The position numbers and the translations under genes are program-made. A DNA stretch of 64,000 nucleotides from Halalkalibacter nanhaiisediminis (GTDB lineage: Bacteria; Bacillota; Bacilli; Bacillales; Bacillaceae_D). The stretch lies in contig NZ_VLKZ01000007.1 of the NCBI RefSeq assembly GCF_007830185.1, forward strand, positions 1 to 64,000, written 5' to 3'. This document shows, piece by piece, positions 1 through 8,500 of the stretch. A model generated the notes under the pieces. It did not search any database, was not told the DNA's origin, and saw only the letters and a list, made by a program, of their open reading frames with translations. Numbering within the stretch: position 1 is the first letter of the stretch; every line of letters begins with the position of its first letter.

Positions 1-45
1 AACGATTAAACGGCCTTAGCCCTATGGAATATAGAGCTAAAGCCG
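1..45 (-). terminator. Rho-independent terminator of rqcH
   Basis: Read on the minus strand, positions 45 to 11 form a 15-bp stem (two G-U pairs) with a 5-base loop, followed by a T-rich run (TTTAATCGTT) to the window edge. It lies about 80 bases past the rqcH stop codon. On the plus strand two pairs become C-A mismatches, so the hairpin works best for minus-strand RNA. Confidence 0.7.
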
Positions 46-125
46 CTTAGATCCTTTTTATTATTTCCACTGTCTACTTGACAGGGGGCAGTTCACATGA
101 TAGCTACAGTCTGAACTTTTATTTT

Positions 126-1835
126 TTATTTTCGAAGTGAACGAACTAAGTCTTCATTTGGTGTGACGAAAATGGTTGTTTGCTGATCATAAATGACAAA
201 GCCAGGCTTTGAACCATTTGGCTTCTTCACATGACGAACCTTTGTATAGTCGACAGGAACAGAGCTAGACTGCCTTGCTTTACTGAAATATGCTGCCACA
301 GTCGCTGCTTCTAGTAAGGTTTGCTCATCTGGTTCTGTGCTACGAATCACAACATGTGAGCCAGGAATGTCCTTTGTATGTAGCCAAATCTCATCTTGTC
401 TAGCAAATTTATTTGTGACATAGTCATTTTGCTTATTATTTTTACCCACGAAAAAATCAATACCGCTTGAAGACATATACTGCTCAAGCACTGGTTTGAT
501 GTCTTTCTTTGGTTTTTTTAACTTCTGACGACGTCTTAAGTAGCCTTCTTCAATTAACTCTTCGCGAATTTCCTCGATATCTCTAGGTGCTGCACTTTCT
601 GTTTGTTGAATCAATTGATCGAAATACTCGATTTCTTCATTTGCTTTTTTAATTTGCTCTTCAACCACTTCGACTGAATTTTTCGCTTTGTTGTATCGTT
701 TAAAGTAAGCTTGTGCATTATCAGAAGGTGTTTTCTGAGGGTCTAGAGGAATGACAACTGTTCCACCACTTTCATCGTAATAATCAATTACTTCAATTTG
801 TTTGTCTCCTCGTTTGATGTTATAAAGGTTAGCTGTTAAAAGTTCTCCTAGTTTTTGAAACTCTTTTGCTTGATCAGCATGAATAAGTGTTCTTTCAAGC
901 TTTTTAATTTTTTTCTTATTTTTTTGTAGCTCGTTGCTTAAGAAACGCTCTAAATCATGTGCCTGCTGCTTTACACGGTCACGCTCAGCCTTTCCGTAGT
1001 AAAACCGATCGAGCAATTCGCTCAAACTTGTAAAAGATCTACGCTCACCAGTTAGATGTGTTAACGGGAGAATGGTAAAGAATTCTTTCCCACCGCTTGT
1101 GATCATTTCTGGTTCATACTTGTGCTGTTTGAATAAAGACATAACGTCTAAAAAGGCAGTTGGAAGACTCGTACGGTTCACAACAGCTCCAGCACGAAAG
1201 ACGATTTCTTTTGCTAATTGTGGTGAAAGACCAGCAATTTGTTCGACAAGCTGCCGATCGATTTTCCCAGCGTTAAAATCAAGTCTTCTAAGTAACTGGT
1301 CTGCATCAAGCTCAAAAGGATCGGCTTTTTTTTGTTCGGGAGGCAGTTTATACGGTTGCCCTGGCAACACGGAACGATAACTGCTTTGTGAAAGGCTGAC
1401 ATGCTTGATACTGTCTAAAATGTTGCCACTTTCATGATCGACGAGACTAATGTTACTATGACGACCCATAATTTCAATATAAAGCTTTTTGTACGTTTCA
1501 TCTCCCAGTTCATCTTTACTGCGGACATGAAAGACAATAATTCGCTCCATTTCAAGCTGTTCAATTTTTTCGATCAGGCTGCCTTCTAAATGCTTGCGTA
1601 GTAACATACAAAACATAGGTGGGACAGCTGGATTGTCATATTTTTCATTCGTTAAATGGATTCGAGCAAAGTTAGCATTAGCTGAAAGTAGAAGCTGATG
1701 GTTCTTTCCATTTGCTCGAATCGTGAAGATAAGCTCGGTTTTATATGGTTGATAAATCTTTGATATTCTTCCTGACGTTAACAAATGTGCTAGCTCGTTT
1801 GTCATCGCCCGTGTCATAAATCCATCAAATGACAT
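126..1835 (-). CDS. rqcH: RqcH/NFACT family ribosome quality control protein (fibronectin-binding-protein-like, YloA)
   Basis: 569 residues, the length of B. subtilis RqcH (YloA, once annotated as fibronectin-binding protein). In that family RqcH binds stalled, split 50S subunits and recruits tRNA-Ala to add C-terminal alanine tails that mark nascent chains for [11 protein letters not shown]. Seen here: the MSFDG start, an N-terminal NFACT-N domain, a long charged coiled coil at about residues 280-420, and a C-terminal NFACT-R domain from about 455 (GKNNKQND, then IWLHTKD). The tRNA-binding Asp97-Arg98 pair of B. subtilis is Glu97-Arg98 here (EMERIIVF). The start is supported by AAGGAAAGGGTG upstream. 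The gene is divergent from the neighbouring P-type ATPase gene and has its own promoter and terminator, so it is a single-gene unit. Confidence 0.95.
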   Translation of the reverse strand: MSFDGFMTRAMTNELAHLLTSGRISKIYQPYKTELIFTIRANGKNHQLLLSANANFARIHLTNEKYDNPAVPPMFCMLLRKHLEGSLIEKIEQLEMERIIVFHVRSKDELGDETYKKLYIEIMGRHSNISLVDHESGNILDSIKHVSLSQSSYRSVLPGQPYKLPPEQKKADPFELDADQLLRRLDFNAGKIDRQLVEQIAGLSPQLAKEIVFRAGAVVNRTSLPTAFLDVMSLFKQHKYEPEMITSGGKEFFTILPLTHLTGERRSFTSLSELLDRFYYGKAERDRVKQQAHDLERFLSNELQKNKKKIKKLERTLIHADQAKEFQKLGELLTANLYNIKRGDKQIEVIDYYDESGGTVVIPLDPQKTPSDNAQAYFKRYNKAKNSVEVVEEQIKKANEEIEYFDQLIQQTESAAPRDIEEIREELIEEGYLRRRQKLKKPKKDIKPVLEQYMSSSGIDFFVGKNNKQNDYVTNKFARQDEIWLHTKDIPGSHVVIRSTEPDEQTLLEAATVAAYFSKARQSSSVPVDYTKVRHVKKPNGSKPGFVIYDQQTTIFVTPNEDLVRSLRK

Positions 1836-1893
1836 GGCTTGTTCACCCTTTCCTTACTATGAGATGTATACCACCTCATGATTTGCTTACATG

Positions 1894-1922
1894 AGTATAG
1901 CATGTTTTCTTATTTGACTGAA
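1894..1922 (-). promoter_or_regulatory. Putative sigma-A promoter of rqcH
   Basis: On the minus strand TTCAGT (1922-1917) is separated by 17 bases from TATACT (1899-1894), with an extended -10 TGC just before it. It lies about 60 bases before the rqcH start codon. The -35 box is weak but the -10 is strong. Confidence 0.5.
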
Positions 1923-1994
1923 TAAGATGGCTTGTATAAGCGATTGTTAAGCCTTCTTGGAAATAGAAATGAGAAAAGTATGTGGGGTGTCGTG

Positions 1995-4700
1995 ATGAAT
2001 TGGTATCAGTTAAGCGAAACTGAGGTTACAAAATCTGCTGCAACGAACAAAGAAAAGGGATTATCTCAAAAAGAGGTGGAAAAGCGCTTAAAATCATACG
2101 GGGCGAACAAGCTTGACCAAGGAAAACCTCCATCTGCCTTATTTGTTTTTCTTGGTCAGTTTAAAGATTTTATGGTGCTTATCTTATTGGCGGCGACCTT
2201 CATATCAGGAATACTCGGTGAATACATTGACGCATTGACAATTATGATTATTATCTTATTAAATGGAATACTTGGTTTTGTTCAAGAACGAAAAGCCGAA
2301 AAGTCGCTTGAGGCACTCAAAGAACTTTCAGCCCCGCAGATGAATGTTCTTCGTGATGGAGAATGGAAAAAAGTTCTCTCTTCGCAAATTGTGCCAGGGG
2401 ATATTATTAAAGTATCGAGTGGAGACAGAATTGGAGCTGATCTGCGCCTGATTGAGACAAGCGGATTACGAATCGAAGAATCCTCTTTAACGGGTGAATC
2501 TGTTCCTGTTCATAAGCATGAACATCCATTAACTAGTGGACAAATCGAAATTGGTGATCAGCTTAATATGGCGTTTATGGGGACACTTGTTACACAAGGA
2601 AGTGGAGTAGGGATTGTCATTGCAACGGGCATGCACACTGAAATGGGGAAAATCGCTCATCTTTTGCAATCGACGACAACTCTCGTTACGCCGCTACAAC
2701 GTAAGCTAGAGCAATTGGGTAAAATTCTTATTACTGTTGCATTAGTATTAACCGCATTGGTTGTCCTAACTGGCGTGGTTCAAGGACATGATCTCTACAC
2801 GATGGTACTAGCAGGTGTTTCCTTAGCTGTTGCAGCGATTCCTGAAGGTTTACCAGCGATTGTAACGGTTGCTCTTGCTCTTGGTGTCCAGCGAATGATT
2901 AAGCGTAAGGCGATCGTTCGAAAGCTTCCTGCCGTTGAAACACTTGGGTGTGCTTCTGTCATATGTTCAGATAAAACGGGTACCCTTACTCAAAATAAGA
3001 TGACTGTTACTCATATTTGGACGGGCGGTAAACAGTGGAAGGTCTCAGGTGGAGGGTATGAACCGAAAGGGGTATTTTCTTTAGATGGAAAGTCATTTGA
3101 TCCTAGTAAAAATCGAAACCTTCAACAATTACTTAGTTACGGCTGGCTTTGTAATAACGCAAATATTCAAGAAAAAACGAGTAAGCAAGGAATGCTTAGG
3201 AAATCAGTAACTGAATATGTGATGGATGGGGATCCAACAGAAGGAGCGCTCGTTGTTAGTGCAATGAAGGCTGGATACACAAAGCAATCACTTGATCAAT
3301 ATTTTACAAGAGTAAAAGAATTTCCATTTGATTCAGCAAGAAAGATGATGTCTGTCGTTGTCAAAGATAGACAAGGACGTTCTTATATCATTACAAAAGG
3401 TGCTCCAGATGTGATATTAAGTCAATGTATGAATATCACTTATGGAGGACATGAGCAAGCTTTGTCATCAGATCGAAAGGCGGAGGTTGAAGCGGTTGTT
3501 GATCACTTAGCAAGTCAAGCCTTACGCACGATTGCAATTGCGTATCGTCCACTTGGAGCGAGAGAGACTTGCACACAAGCATTTGAAGCAGAACGTAATT
3601 TAACATTCATCGGCTTACAAGGAATGATCGATCCTCCTCGTCCAGAAGTGAAGGATGCCATATCAGAATGCCGTCAAGCTGGGATCAAGACAGTGATGAT
3701 TACAGGAGATCATAAACGAACAGCAGCAGCGATTGCGACCCAACTGGGCATTCTTCCTAAAGGAGGAAAAGTTCTTGATGGACAGACACTATCGAGATGG
3801 AGTGTGGCAGAGTTAGAAGAAGTGGTTGATGATGTGTATGTTTATGCGAGGGTGTCTCCAGAACATAAATTGAAAATTGTCAAAGCACTTCAAGCAAAAG
3901 GACATATCGTTGCGATGACAGGTGATGGGGTCAATGATGCCCCAGCCATAAAAGCTGCCAATATTGGAATTGCAATGGGTATCACAGGAACTGACGTAGC
4001 AAAAGAAGCATCATCACTTATTTTGAGCGATGATAATTTTTCAACCATTAAAGCGGCTATTAAAGAAGGGCGTAATATTTATGAGAATATTCGTAAATTC
4101 ATTCGTTACATGCTCGCTTCAAATGTTGGGGAAATACTTGTGATGCTCTTTGCGATGATGCTTGGCATGCCATTACCGTTAGTCGCGATACAAATTCTTT
4201 GGATCAATCTTGTTACAGATGGTTTACCTGCTATGGCTCTTGGAATGGATCAAGCTGAAGGAGATGTGATGAAGAGGGAGCCACGAAGTCCGGATGAAGG
4301 CGTTTTTGCTCGAGGCCTAACATGGAAAATCATTAGTCGTGGTTTTATGATTGGAGCTGTCACACTAGCTGTATTCTGGTTGACATTGCAAGCTCATCCA
4401 GATGAATTAATACGAGCTCAAACGGTGGCATTTGTTACACTTGTTATGGCCCAACTTATACATGTATTTGATTGTCGTAGCGAGTACTCAGTGTATCATC
4501 GTAATCCATTTGAAAATCGCTATTTAGTTGTAGCTGTCTTGATTTCGACGCTGCTTATGCTGGCTGTTATTTACTATCCACCACTTCAAACCATTTTCCA
4601 TACAGTCGCTTTAGATGGACGTGAATGGTTGCTAGTGCTTGGAATGGCTTCGATTCCAACTGTTGTTCTTGGTGGTTTCCAGTTATTTAAAAGGAAGTAG
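1995..4700 (+). CDS. yloB: Calcium-transporting P-type ATPase (YloB type)
   Basis: 901-residue P2A-type cation ATPase, expected in the cytoplasmic membrane and closest in order and sequence to B. subtilis YloB, a Ca2+ ATPase. Visible motifs: N-terminal cation-ATPase domain, TGES actuator loop at about 166-169, PEGLP in the fourth membrane segment, the phosphorylated Asp at about 326 in DKTGTLT, and TGDGVNDAP at about 642-650. Several hydrophobic helices follow at the C-terminus (from about 710). The in-frame reading region is open from 1932, but ATG 1995 is preferred: it has GGGGTG upstream and gives the MNWYQLSE N-terminus expected for the family. It is followed by a strong terminator, so it is probably transcribed alone. 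Ca2+ specificity is inferred from the family. Confidence 0.93.
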   Translation: MNWYQLSETEVTKSAATNKEKGLSQKEVEKRLKSYGANKLDQGKPPSALFVFLGQFKDFMVLILLAATFISGILGEYIDALTIMIIILLNGILGFVQERKAEKSLEALKELSAPQMNVLRDGEWKKVLSSQIVPGDIIKVSSGDRIGADLRLIETSGLRIEESSLTGESVPVHKHEHPLTSGQIEIGDQLNMAFMGTLVTQGSGVGIVIATGMHTEMGKIAHLLQSTTTLVTPLQRKLEQLGKILITVALVLTALVVLTGVVQGHDLYTMVLAGVSLAVAAIPEGLPAIVTVALALGVQRMIKRKAIVRKLPAVETLGCASVICSDKTGTLTQNKMTVTHIWTGGKQWKVSGGGYEPKGVFSLDGKSFDPSKNRNLQQLLSYGWLCNNANIQEKTSKQGMLRKSVTEYVMDGDPTEGALVVSAMKAGYTKQSLDQYFTRVKEFPFDSARKMMSVVVKDRQGRSYIITKGAPDVILSQCMNITYGGHEQALSSDRKAEVEAVVDHLASQALRTIAIAYRPLGARETCTQAFEAERNLTFIGLQGMIDPPRPEVKDAISECRQAGIKTVMITGDHKRTAAAIATQLGILPKGGKVLDGQTLSRWSVAELEEVVDDVYVYARVSPEHKLKIVKALQAKGHIVAMTGDGVNDAPAIKAANIGIAMGITGTDVAKEASSLILSDDNFSTIKAAIKEGRNIYENIRKFIRYMLASNVGEILVMLFAMMLGMPLPLVAIQILWINLVTDGLPAMALGMDQAEGDVMKREPRSPDEGVFARGLTWKIISRGFMIGAVTLAVFWLTLQAHPDELIRAQTVAFVTLVMAQLIHVFDCRSEYSVYHRNPFENRYLVVAVLISTLLMLAVIYYPPLQTIFHTVALDGREWLLVLGMASIPTVVLGGFQLFKRK

Positions 4701-4738
4701 AATGAAGGTTCTATTCAATCAAGCTAAAAAGATTCGCG

Positions 4739-4785
4739 AAACAAGCCTGTTAGAACATAATCCTGTATCTACAGGCTTGTTTTTC
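4739..4785 (+). terminator. Rho-independent terminator after yloB
   Basis: Perfect stem AACAAGCCTGT / ACAGGCTTGTT (4739-4750 with 4771-4782), 20-base loop, then a T-run. It separates yloB from the yicC-like gene. Confidence 0.85.
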
Positions 4786-4806
4786 ATTCCTTATCTGCTT
4801 TTTCCC

Positions 4807-4835
4807 TTGTTGGTCTCCTTGCTTTTCGGTAAAAT
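4807..4835 (+). promoter_or_regulatory. Putative sigma-A promoter of yloC
   Basis: TTGTTG (4807-4812), 17-base spacer, TAAAAT (4830-4835), about 20 bases before the start of the yicC-like gene. The short distance to the start codon would leave a very short leader. Confidence 0.45.
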
Positions 4836-4855
4836 AGGATGTGGATGTGATAATA

Positions 4856-5740
4856 ATGAAAAGTATGACAGGTTATGGTTCTGCGGTCGTGAAAGCTCGT
4901 TTAGGAACATTATCGATAGAAATCAAAGCAGTGAATCAGCGTTTTCATGAATGTCAAATTCGTTTGCCTCACTCATTGTTAACGATCGAAGATTCGATAC
5001 GTAAGGAAATTAAAAAGCATGTAGCAAGAGGCAAAATCGATGTCTTTGTAAAAATAGAAGATCAATTAAAAACACCACGAAAACTGAGAGTGGATATCGA
5101 ACTGCTGGAGCAATACATAGAAGCTGTTAAAACAATTGAAAATGCCATGGGTCAAAAATTAACATCATCTCTTGATGTAAATGCTTTACTCATACATAGT
5201 GATATTGCAGTTGTAGAAAAAGCTGGGAATGAACAGTGGATCGACGAGGAAGAAACTATTTTTCTTGCACTTACACAAGCGATCGATTCATTCAATCAAA
5301 TGAGAGAGAAAGAAGGGCAGTATTTACTTATAGATATGCAAAATTCGTTAAAGGATCTAGGCAAATGCTGTGATCAAGTCGAAATATTAGCGCCATTAAT
5401 CATCGAACAATATCGTGAGAAAATCGAAACAAGGCTTCGGGATTATTTAAATGAAGTAGAGGTTGACGAATCGAGGTTATTGACGGAAATTGGCTTATTT
5501 GCTGATAAGGCTGATATAAGTGAAGAGCTTGTCCGTTTGCGCGCTCATATTAAGCAATTTGAGCATTACTGTTACACAGACGAGGCAGTTGGAAGACGAC
5601 TTGATTTTGTTGTGCAAGAAATGAACCGCGAAGCAAATACAATAGGGTCAAAAGCAACTGCGATGTCAATAAGGCAGCAAGTCGTAGAAATGAAGGGCTT
5701 TATTGAGAAATTAAAAGAACAAGTTCAAAATATAGAATAG
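4856..5740 (+). CDS. yloC: YicC/YloC family endoribonuclease-like protein
   Basis: 294 residues. Members of the YicC family are linked to stationary-phase fitness and to endoribonuclease activity on RNA. The N-terminal signature MKSMTGYGSA is present, and the C-terminal DUF1732 segment is clear, with GRRLDFVVQEMNREANTIGS near residues 244-263. In-frame GTG codons at 4841 and 4847 are possible starts, but ATG 4856 fits the family N-terminus (KSMTG directly after Met). The ribosome site is weak (GGATGTGG). It is the first gene after the yloB terminator, and is followed 95 bases later by remA, as in B. subtilis. The substrate in this organism is unknown. Confidence 0.88.
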   Translation: MKSMTGYGSAVVKARLGTLSIEIKAVNQRFHECQIRLPHSLLTIEDSIRKEIKKHVARGKIDVFVKIEDQLKTPRKLRVDIELLEQYIEAVKTIENAMGQKLTSSLDVNALLIHSDIAVVEKAGNEQWIDEEETIFLALTQAIDSFNQMREKEGQYLLIDMQNSLKDLGKCCDQVEILAPLIIEQYREKIETRLRDYLNEVEVDESRLLTEIGLFADKADISEELVRLRAHIKQFEHYCYTDEAVGRRLDFVVQEMNREANTIGSKATAMSIRQQVVEMKGFIEKLKEQVQNIE

Positions 5741-5835
5741 AAACTAGAATTCGAACGAATTTTCGTATATAGTTAGATTAGTTTGGATAACAATGTTGAG
5801 AGTGATGCTGCTCTCCTCAAGTGGGGGTATATAGA

Positions 5836-6099
5836 ATGAACATTAAGTTAATTAACATCGGTTTTGGAAATATTGTTTCTGCAAACCGAATTATTTCTAT
5901 TGTAAGTCCAGAGTCAGCACCAATTAAACGAATTATTCAAGATGCAAGAGATCGCAATATGCTTATTGATGCAACGTACGGCAGACGTACTCGAGCTGTT
6001 ATTATTGCAGATAGTGACCATGTCATTTTAAGTGCGGTGCAACCAGAAACAGTTGCCCAGCGTTTAACGACGAAAGATGAAGGTACCGATGAAGCATAA
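5836..6099 (+). CDS. remA: Extracellular matrix regulator RemA
   Basis: 87 residues, nearly identical in pattern to B. subtilis RemA (YlzA): [13 protein letters not shown] near the N-terminus, then [18 protein letters not shown] and [15 protein letters not shown]. In B. subtilis RemA is a DNA-binding protein that forms ring-like oligomers and activates biofilm matrix and osmoprotection genes. A GTG at 5821 is in frame, but ATG 5836 restores the family N-terminus and has a G-rich ribosome site (GGGGG) about 9 bases upstream. A small hairpin (5796-5820) and an AATTCG-AA-CGAATT palindrome (5748-5761) lie in the leader. Neighbours yloC and gmk keep the conserved order. Confidence 0.95.
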   Translation: MNIKLINIGFGNIVSANRIISIVSPESAPIKRIIQDARDRNMLIDATYGRRTRAVIIADSDHVILSAVQPETVAQRLTTKDEGTDEA

Positions 6100-6284
6100 A
6101 TTGATTGTACGTTAGCTTTACTTTTGATAGGATACATAAGCATGAATGTTTTCATTCTGTTTGATAATAGGGATGAGTGGCTCATGAAGATGACGTTAAG
6201 AGAAACTGTTTAATAGACAATATGATTAAGTCCTTTAACGTAAAAATGTTTACTTTATGTTTCACGATTGTGTAGGAGGTTTCC

Positions 6285-6899
6285 ATGAAGAAAGAGAAAG
6301 GTCTATTATTAGTATTATCGGGACCTGCTGGTGTCGGTAAGGGAACGGTATGTGCGTCGTTACGTCAAGAAGAGACGGATATTCAATATTCAGTGTCGGC
6401 TACAACGCGTTTACCTCGTCAAGGGGAAGTTGATGGTGTCAATTATTTTTTCAAAACGAGAGAGCAGTTTGAAAAAATGATTGAACAAGATCAATTGTTA
6501 GAGTGGGCGGAATACGTAGGAAATTATTACGGTACTCCAGTTGATTATGTAAGGGAAACGATAGACAAGGGACAAGATATTATTCTTGAGATTGAAGTAC
6601 AAGGTGCACTAAAGGTAAGAGAACGTTTCCCTGAAGGAGTTTTTATTTTTCTAATGCCACCGAGCTTAGCGGAGCTTAGAAATCGAATTGTCGGAAGAGG
6701 AACAGAAACGGAAGACGTTATTAATAAAAGAATGACAGTTGCTCGTGAAGAGATCGATATGATGAAAAAATATGATTATGTTGTTGAAAATGATCAGGTT
6801 CATCTTGCTGTTGAACGAATTAAGTCGATTGTGACAGCTGAACATTGCAAGCGTGAGCGTCTGATTGAAAAATACAAAGAATTAGTGGAGGTTGACTAA
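6285..6899 (+). CDS. gmk: Guanylate kinase
   Basis: 204 residues, the usual bacterial length. It phosphorylates GMP (and dGMP) to the diphosphate with ATP, in purine nucleotide and ppGpp metabolism. The P-loop [10 protein letters not shown] spans residues 12-21. The GMP-binding region follows ([19 protein letters not shown], about 38-56), and the Arg-rich lid is near 135-148. TAGGAGG lies directly upstream of ATG. The stop codon overlaps the rpoZ start by one base (TAATG), which suggests translational coupling with the omega subunit gene. Confidence 0.97.
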   Translation: MKKEKGLLLVLSGPAGVGKGTVCASLRQEETDIQYSVSATTRLPRQGEVDGVNYFFKTREQFEKMIEQDQLLEWAEYVGNYYGTPVDYVRETIDKGQDIILEIEVQGALKVRERFPEGVFIFLMPPSLAELRNRIVGRGTETEDVINKRMTVAREEIDMMKKYDYVVENDQVHLAVERIKSIVTAEHCKRERLIEKYKELVEVD

Positions 6900-7120
6900 T
6901 GCTATATCCGTCTATTGACTCACTTTTAACGAAATTAGATTCAAAATACACACTTGTAACGGTTTCTTCAAAGCGTGCACGTGAGATCCGTGAAAACACA
7001 AATCGTGGACCAATGATCGAGCGTCCTGTTTCTCATAAACCTGTTGGGGTTGCACTTGAAGAAATCATTGGAAACCATTTGAAGTACGAAAGAATTACAC
7101 CATTAGAAGAGGAAGAATAA
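6899..7120 (+). CDS. rpoZ: DNA-directed RNA polymerase omega subunit
   Basis: 73 residues. Omega helps fold and hold the beta-prime subunit. The segment [10 protein letters not shown] with [16 protein letters not shown] matches the Firmicute omega N-terminus, and [12 protein letters not shown] is the conserved region near 45-56. The start ATG overlaps the gmk stop by one base, and the gmk 3' end supplies the ribosome site (GTGGAGG). A perfect terminator follows, so gmk-rpoZ ends a transcription unit. Confidence 0.94.
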   Translation: MLYPSIDSLLTKLDSKYTLVTVSSKRAREIRENTNRGPMIERPVSHKPVGVALEEIIGNHLKYERITPLEEEE

Positions 7121-7129
7121 GACGCGATG

Positions 7130-7160
7130 ACAACCTATTTGTTCAAATAGGTTGTTTCTT
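7130..7160 (+). terminator. Rho-independent terminator after rpoZ
   Basis: ACAACCTATTTG pairs perfectly with CAAATAGGTTGT (7130-7141 with 7144-7155) around a tiny loop, followed by TTCTTTT. Confidence 0.85.
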
Positions 7161-7288
7161 TTATCTATTCGGAAATGAGAAACATTTATGTTTGTTTTCT
7201 AATTAGATAAAAGACTACGACTTTCACCGTAAGCTAGTTTTTCTAATTTTTACTGGTAAAAAGGATAAGGAGAAAGTAGGGGGAGACG

Positions 7289-8500
7289 ATGGTCAAAGGA
7301 AAAAATATTCTGTTAGCAGTTAGTGGAGGAATTGCAGCATTTAAGGCAGCTGCCTTAACGAGTAAATTCGTACAAGCTGGTGCAAATGTGAAGGTCATCA
7401 TGACACAATCATCAAAGGAATTTGTAACACCACTTACATTTCAAGCACTTTCGCGTCAATCTGTTTATGAGGATACATTCACTGAACCCGATCCAACGAA
7501 AATTGCTCATATCGATGTAGCAGATTGGGCAGATGTTGTCTTAGTCGCGCCTGCTACGGCAAATGTGATTGCAAAGCTTGCTCATGGCATAAGTGACGAT
7601 ATGTTAACAACGACATTGCTTGCTACAACTGCGCCAATTTATCTTGCACCTGCCATGAATGTAAACATGTACGCAAAGCCTGTGGTTCAACGCAATATTA
7701 TGACTTTAAAAGAAGATGGATATATCGTCATTGATGGAGGTGAAGGGTATCTTGCTTGTGGCTGGACTGGAAAAGGGAGAATGGCTGAACCTGAGGATTT
7801 GCTAAAAATCCTTCATAAGCACTTTCAACAAGATACGGGACGTCTTACAGGTAAGAAGGTAGTCATTACTGCAGGACCAACTCAGGAACGGATAGACCCT
7901 GTTCGTTTTTTCACGAACCATTCTTCGGGGAAAATGGGGTATGCCCTTGCGCAAGCAGTGAAAGAGTATGGCGGGCAAGTTACTCTCATCTCAGGTCCGA
8001 CAAGCTTAACTCCACCAGCTGGTGTAAAAGTGGTAAACGTGGAATCGGCAGAGGAGATGTATGAAGCTGTGATGAATCATTTTGATCAAGCTGACATTGT
8101 CATTAAAGCGGCAGCTGTTGCTGATTACCGTCCAAAAGAAACGTTTGATCAAAAGCGAAAAAAGCAGCCAGGTGAGTGGTCGATAGAGATGGAAAGAACG
8201 ATGGATATTTTAAAGACGCTTGGTGAGCAGAAATCCTCTCAACTTCTTGTTGGTTTTGCCGCTGAATCAGAACAGGTTGAAATGTATGCGCGTAATAAAC
8301 TCGAATCGAAAAATCTAGATTTGATTGTGGCGAACAATATTTTACAAGAAGGTGCAGGATTTAAAAGTGATACGAATATTATTATGACCATTGCGAGTGA
8401 TGGGACAAAAAAAGAGTACCCAATGCTTTCAAAGGATGAGGTGGCTTATCGTATTTTAGATGATATTATCTCCTATGCACAAAGGCGTGACGTTCTATGA
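7289..8500 (+). CDS. coaBC: Bifunctional phosphopantothenoylcysteine decarboxylase / phosphopantothenate-cysteine ligase
   Basis: 403 residues; the two middle steps of coenzyme A synthesis. CoaC part (about 1-185): flavin-binding SGGIAAFK, AHIDVADWAD, PAMNVNMY at 121-128, and the flap motif with Cys157 in ACGWTGKGRM. CoaB part (about 188-403): AGPTQERIDPVRF from 195, SSGKMGYALA, the dimer-site KAAAVADYRP, and a Lys pair (KKQPG) for the CTP-dependent ligase. ATG 7289 follows AAGGAGAAAGTAGGGGGAG. The stop overlaps the priA start by four bases (ATGA), so the two are translationally coupled. Confidence 0.96.
   Translation: MVKGKNILLAVSGGIAAFKAAALTSKFVQAGANVKVIMTQSSKEFVTPLTFQALSRQSVYEDTFTEPDPTKIAHIDVADWADVVLVAPATANVIAKLAHGISDDMLTTTLLATTAPIYLAPAMNVNMYAKPVVQRNIMTLKEDGYIVIDGGEGYLACGWTGKGRMAEPEDLLKILHKHFQQDTGRLTGKKVVITAGPTQERIDPVRFFTNHSSGKMGYALAQAVKEYGGQVTLISGPTSLTPPAGVKVVNVESAEEMYEAVMNHFDQADIVIKAAAVADYRPKETFDQKRKKQPGEWSIEMERTMDILKTLGEQKSSQLLVGFAAESEQVEMYARNKLESKNLDLIVANNILQEGAGFKSDTNIIMTIASDGTKKEYPMLSKDEVAYRILDDIISYAQRRDVL

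Noticed and set aside
4639-4950. Plus-strand frame across the yloB end
   Set aside because: Overlaps the yloB 3' end, terminator and yloC start in another frame; no ribosome site or family likeness.
6142-6213. 23-codon ATG frame between remA and gmk
   Set aside because: Weak ribosome site, no recognisable product, and short open frames of this size are expected by chance.
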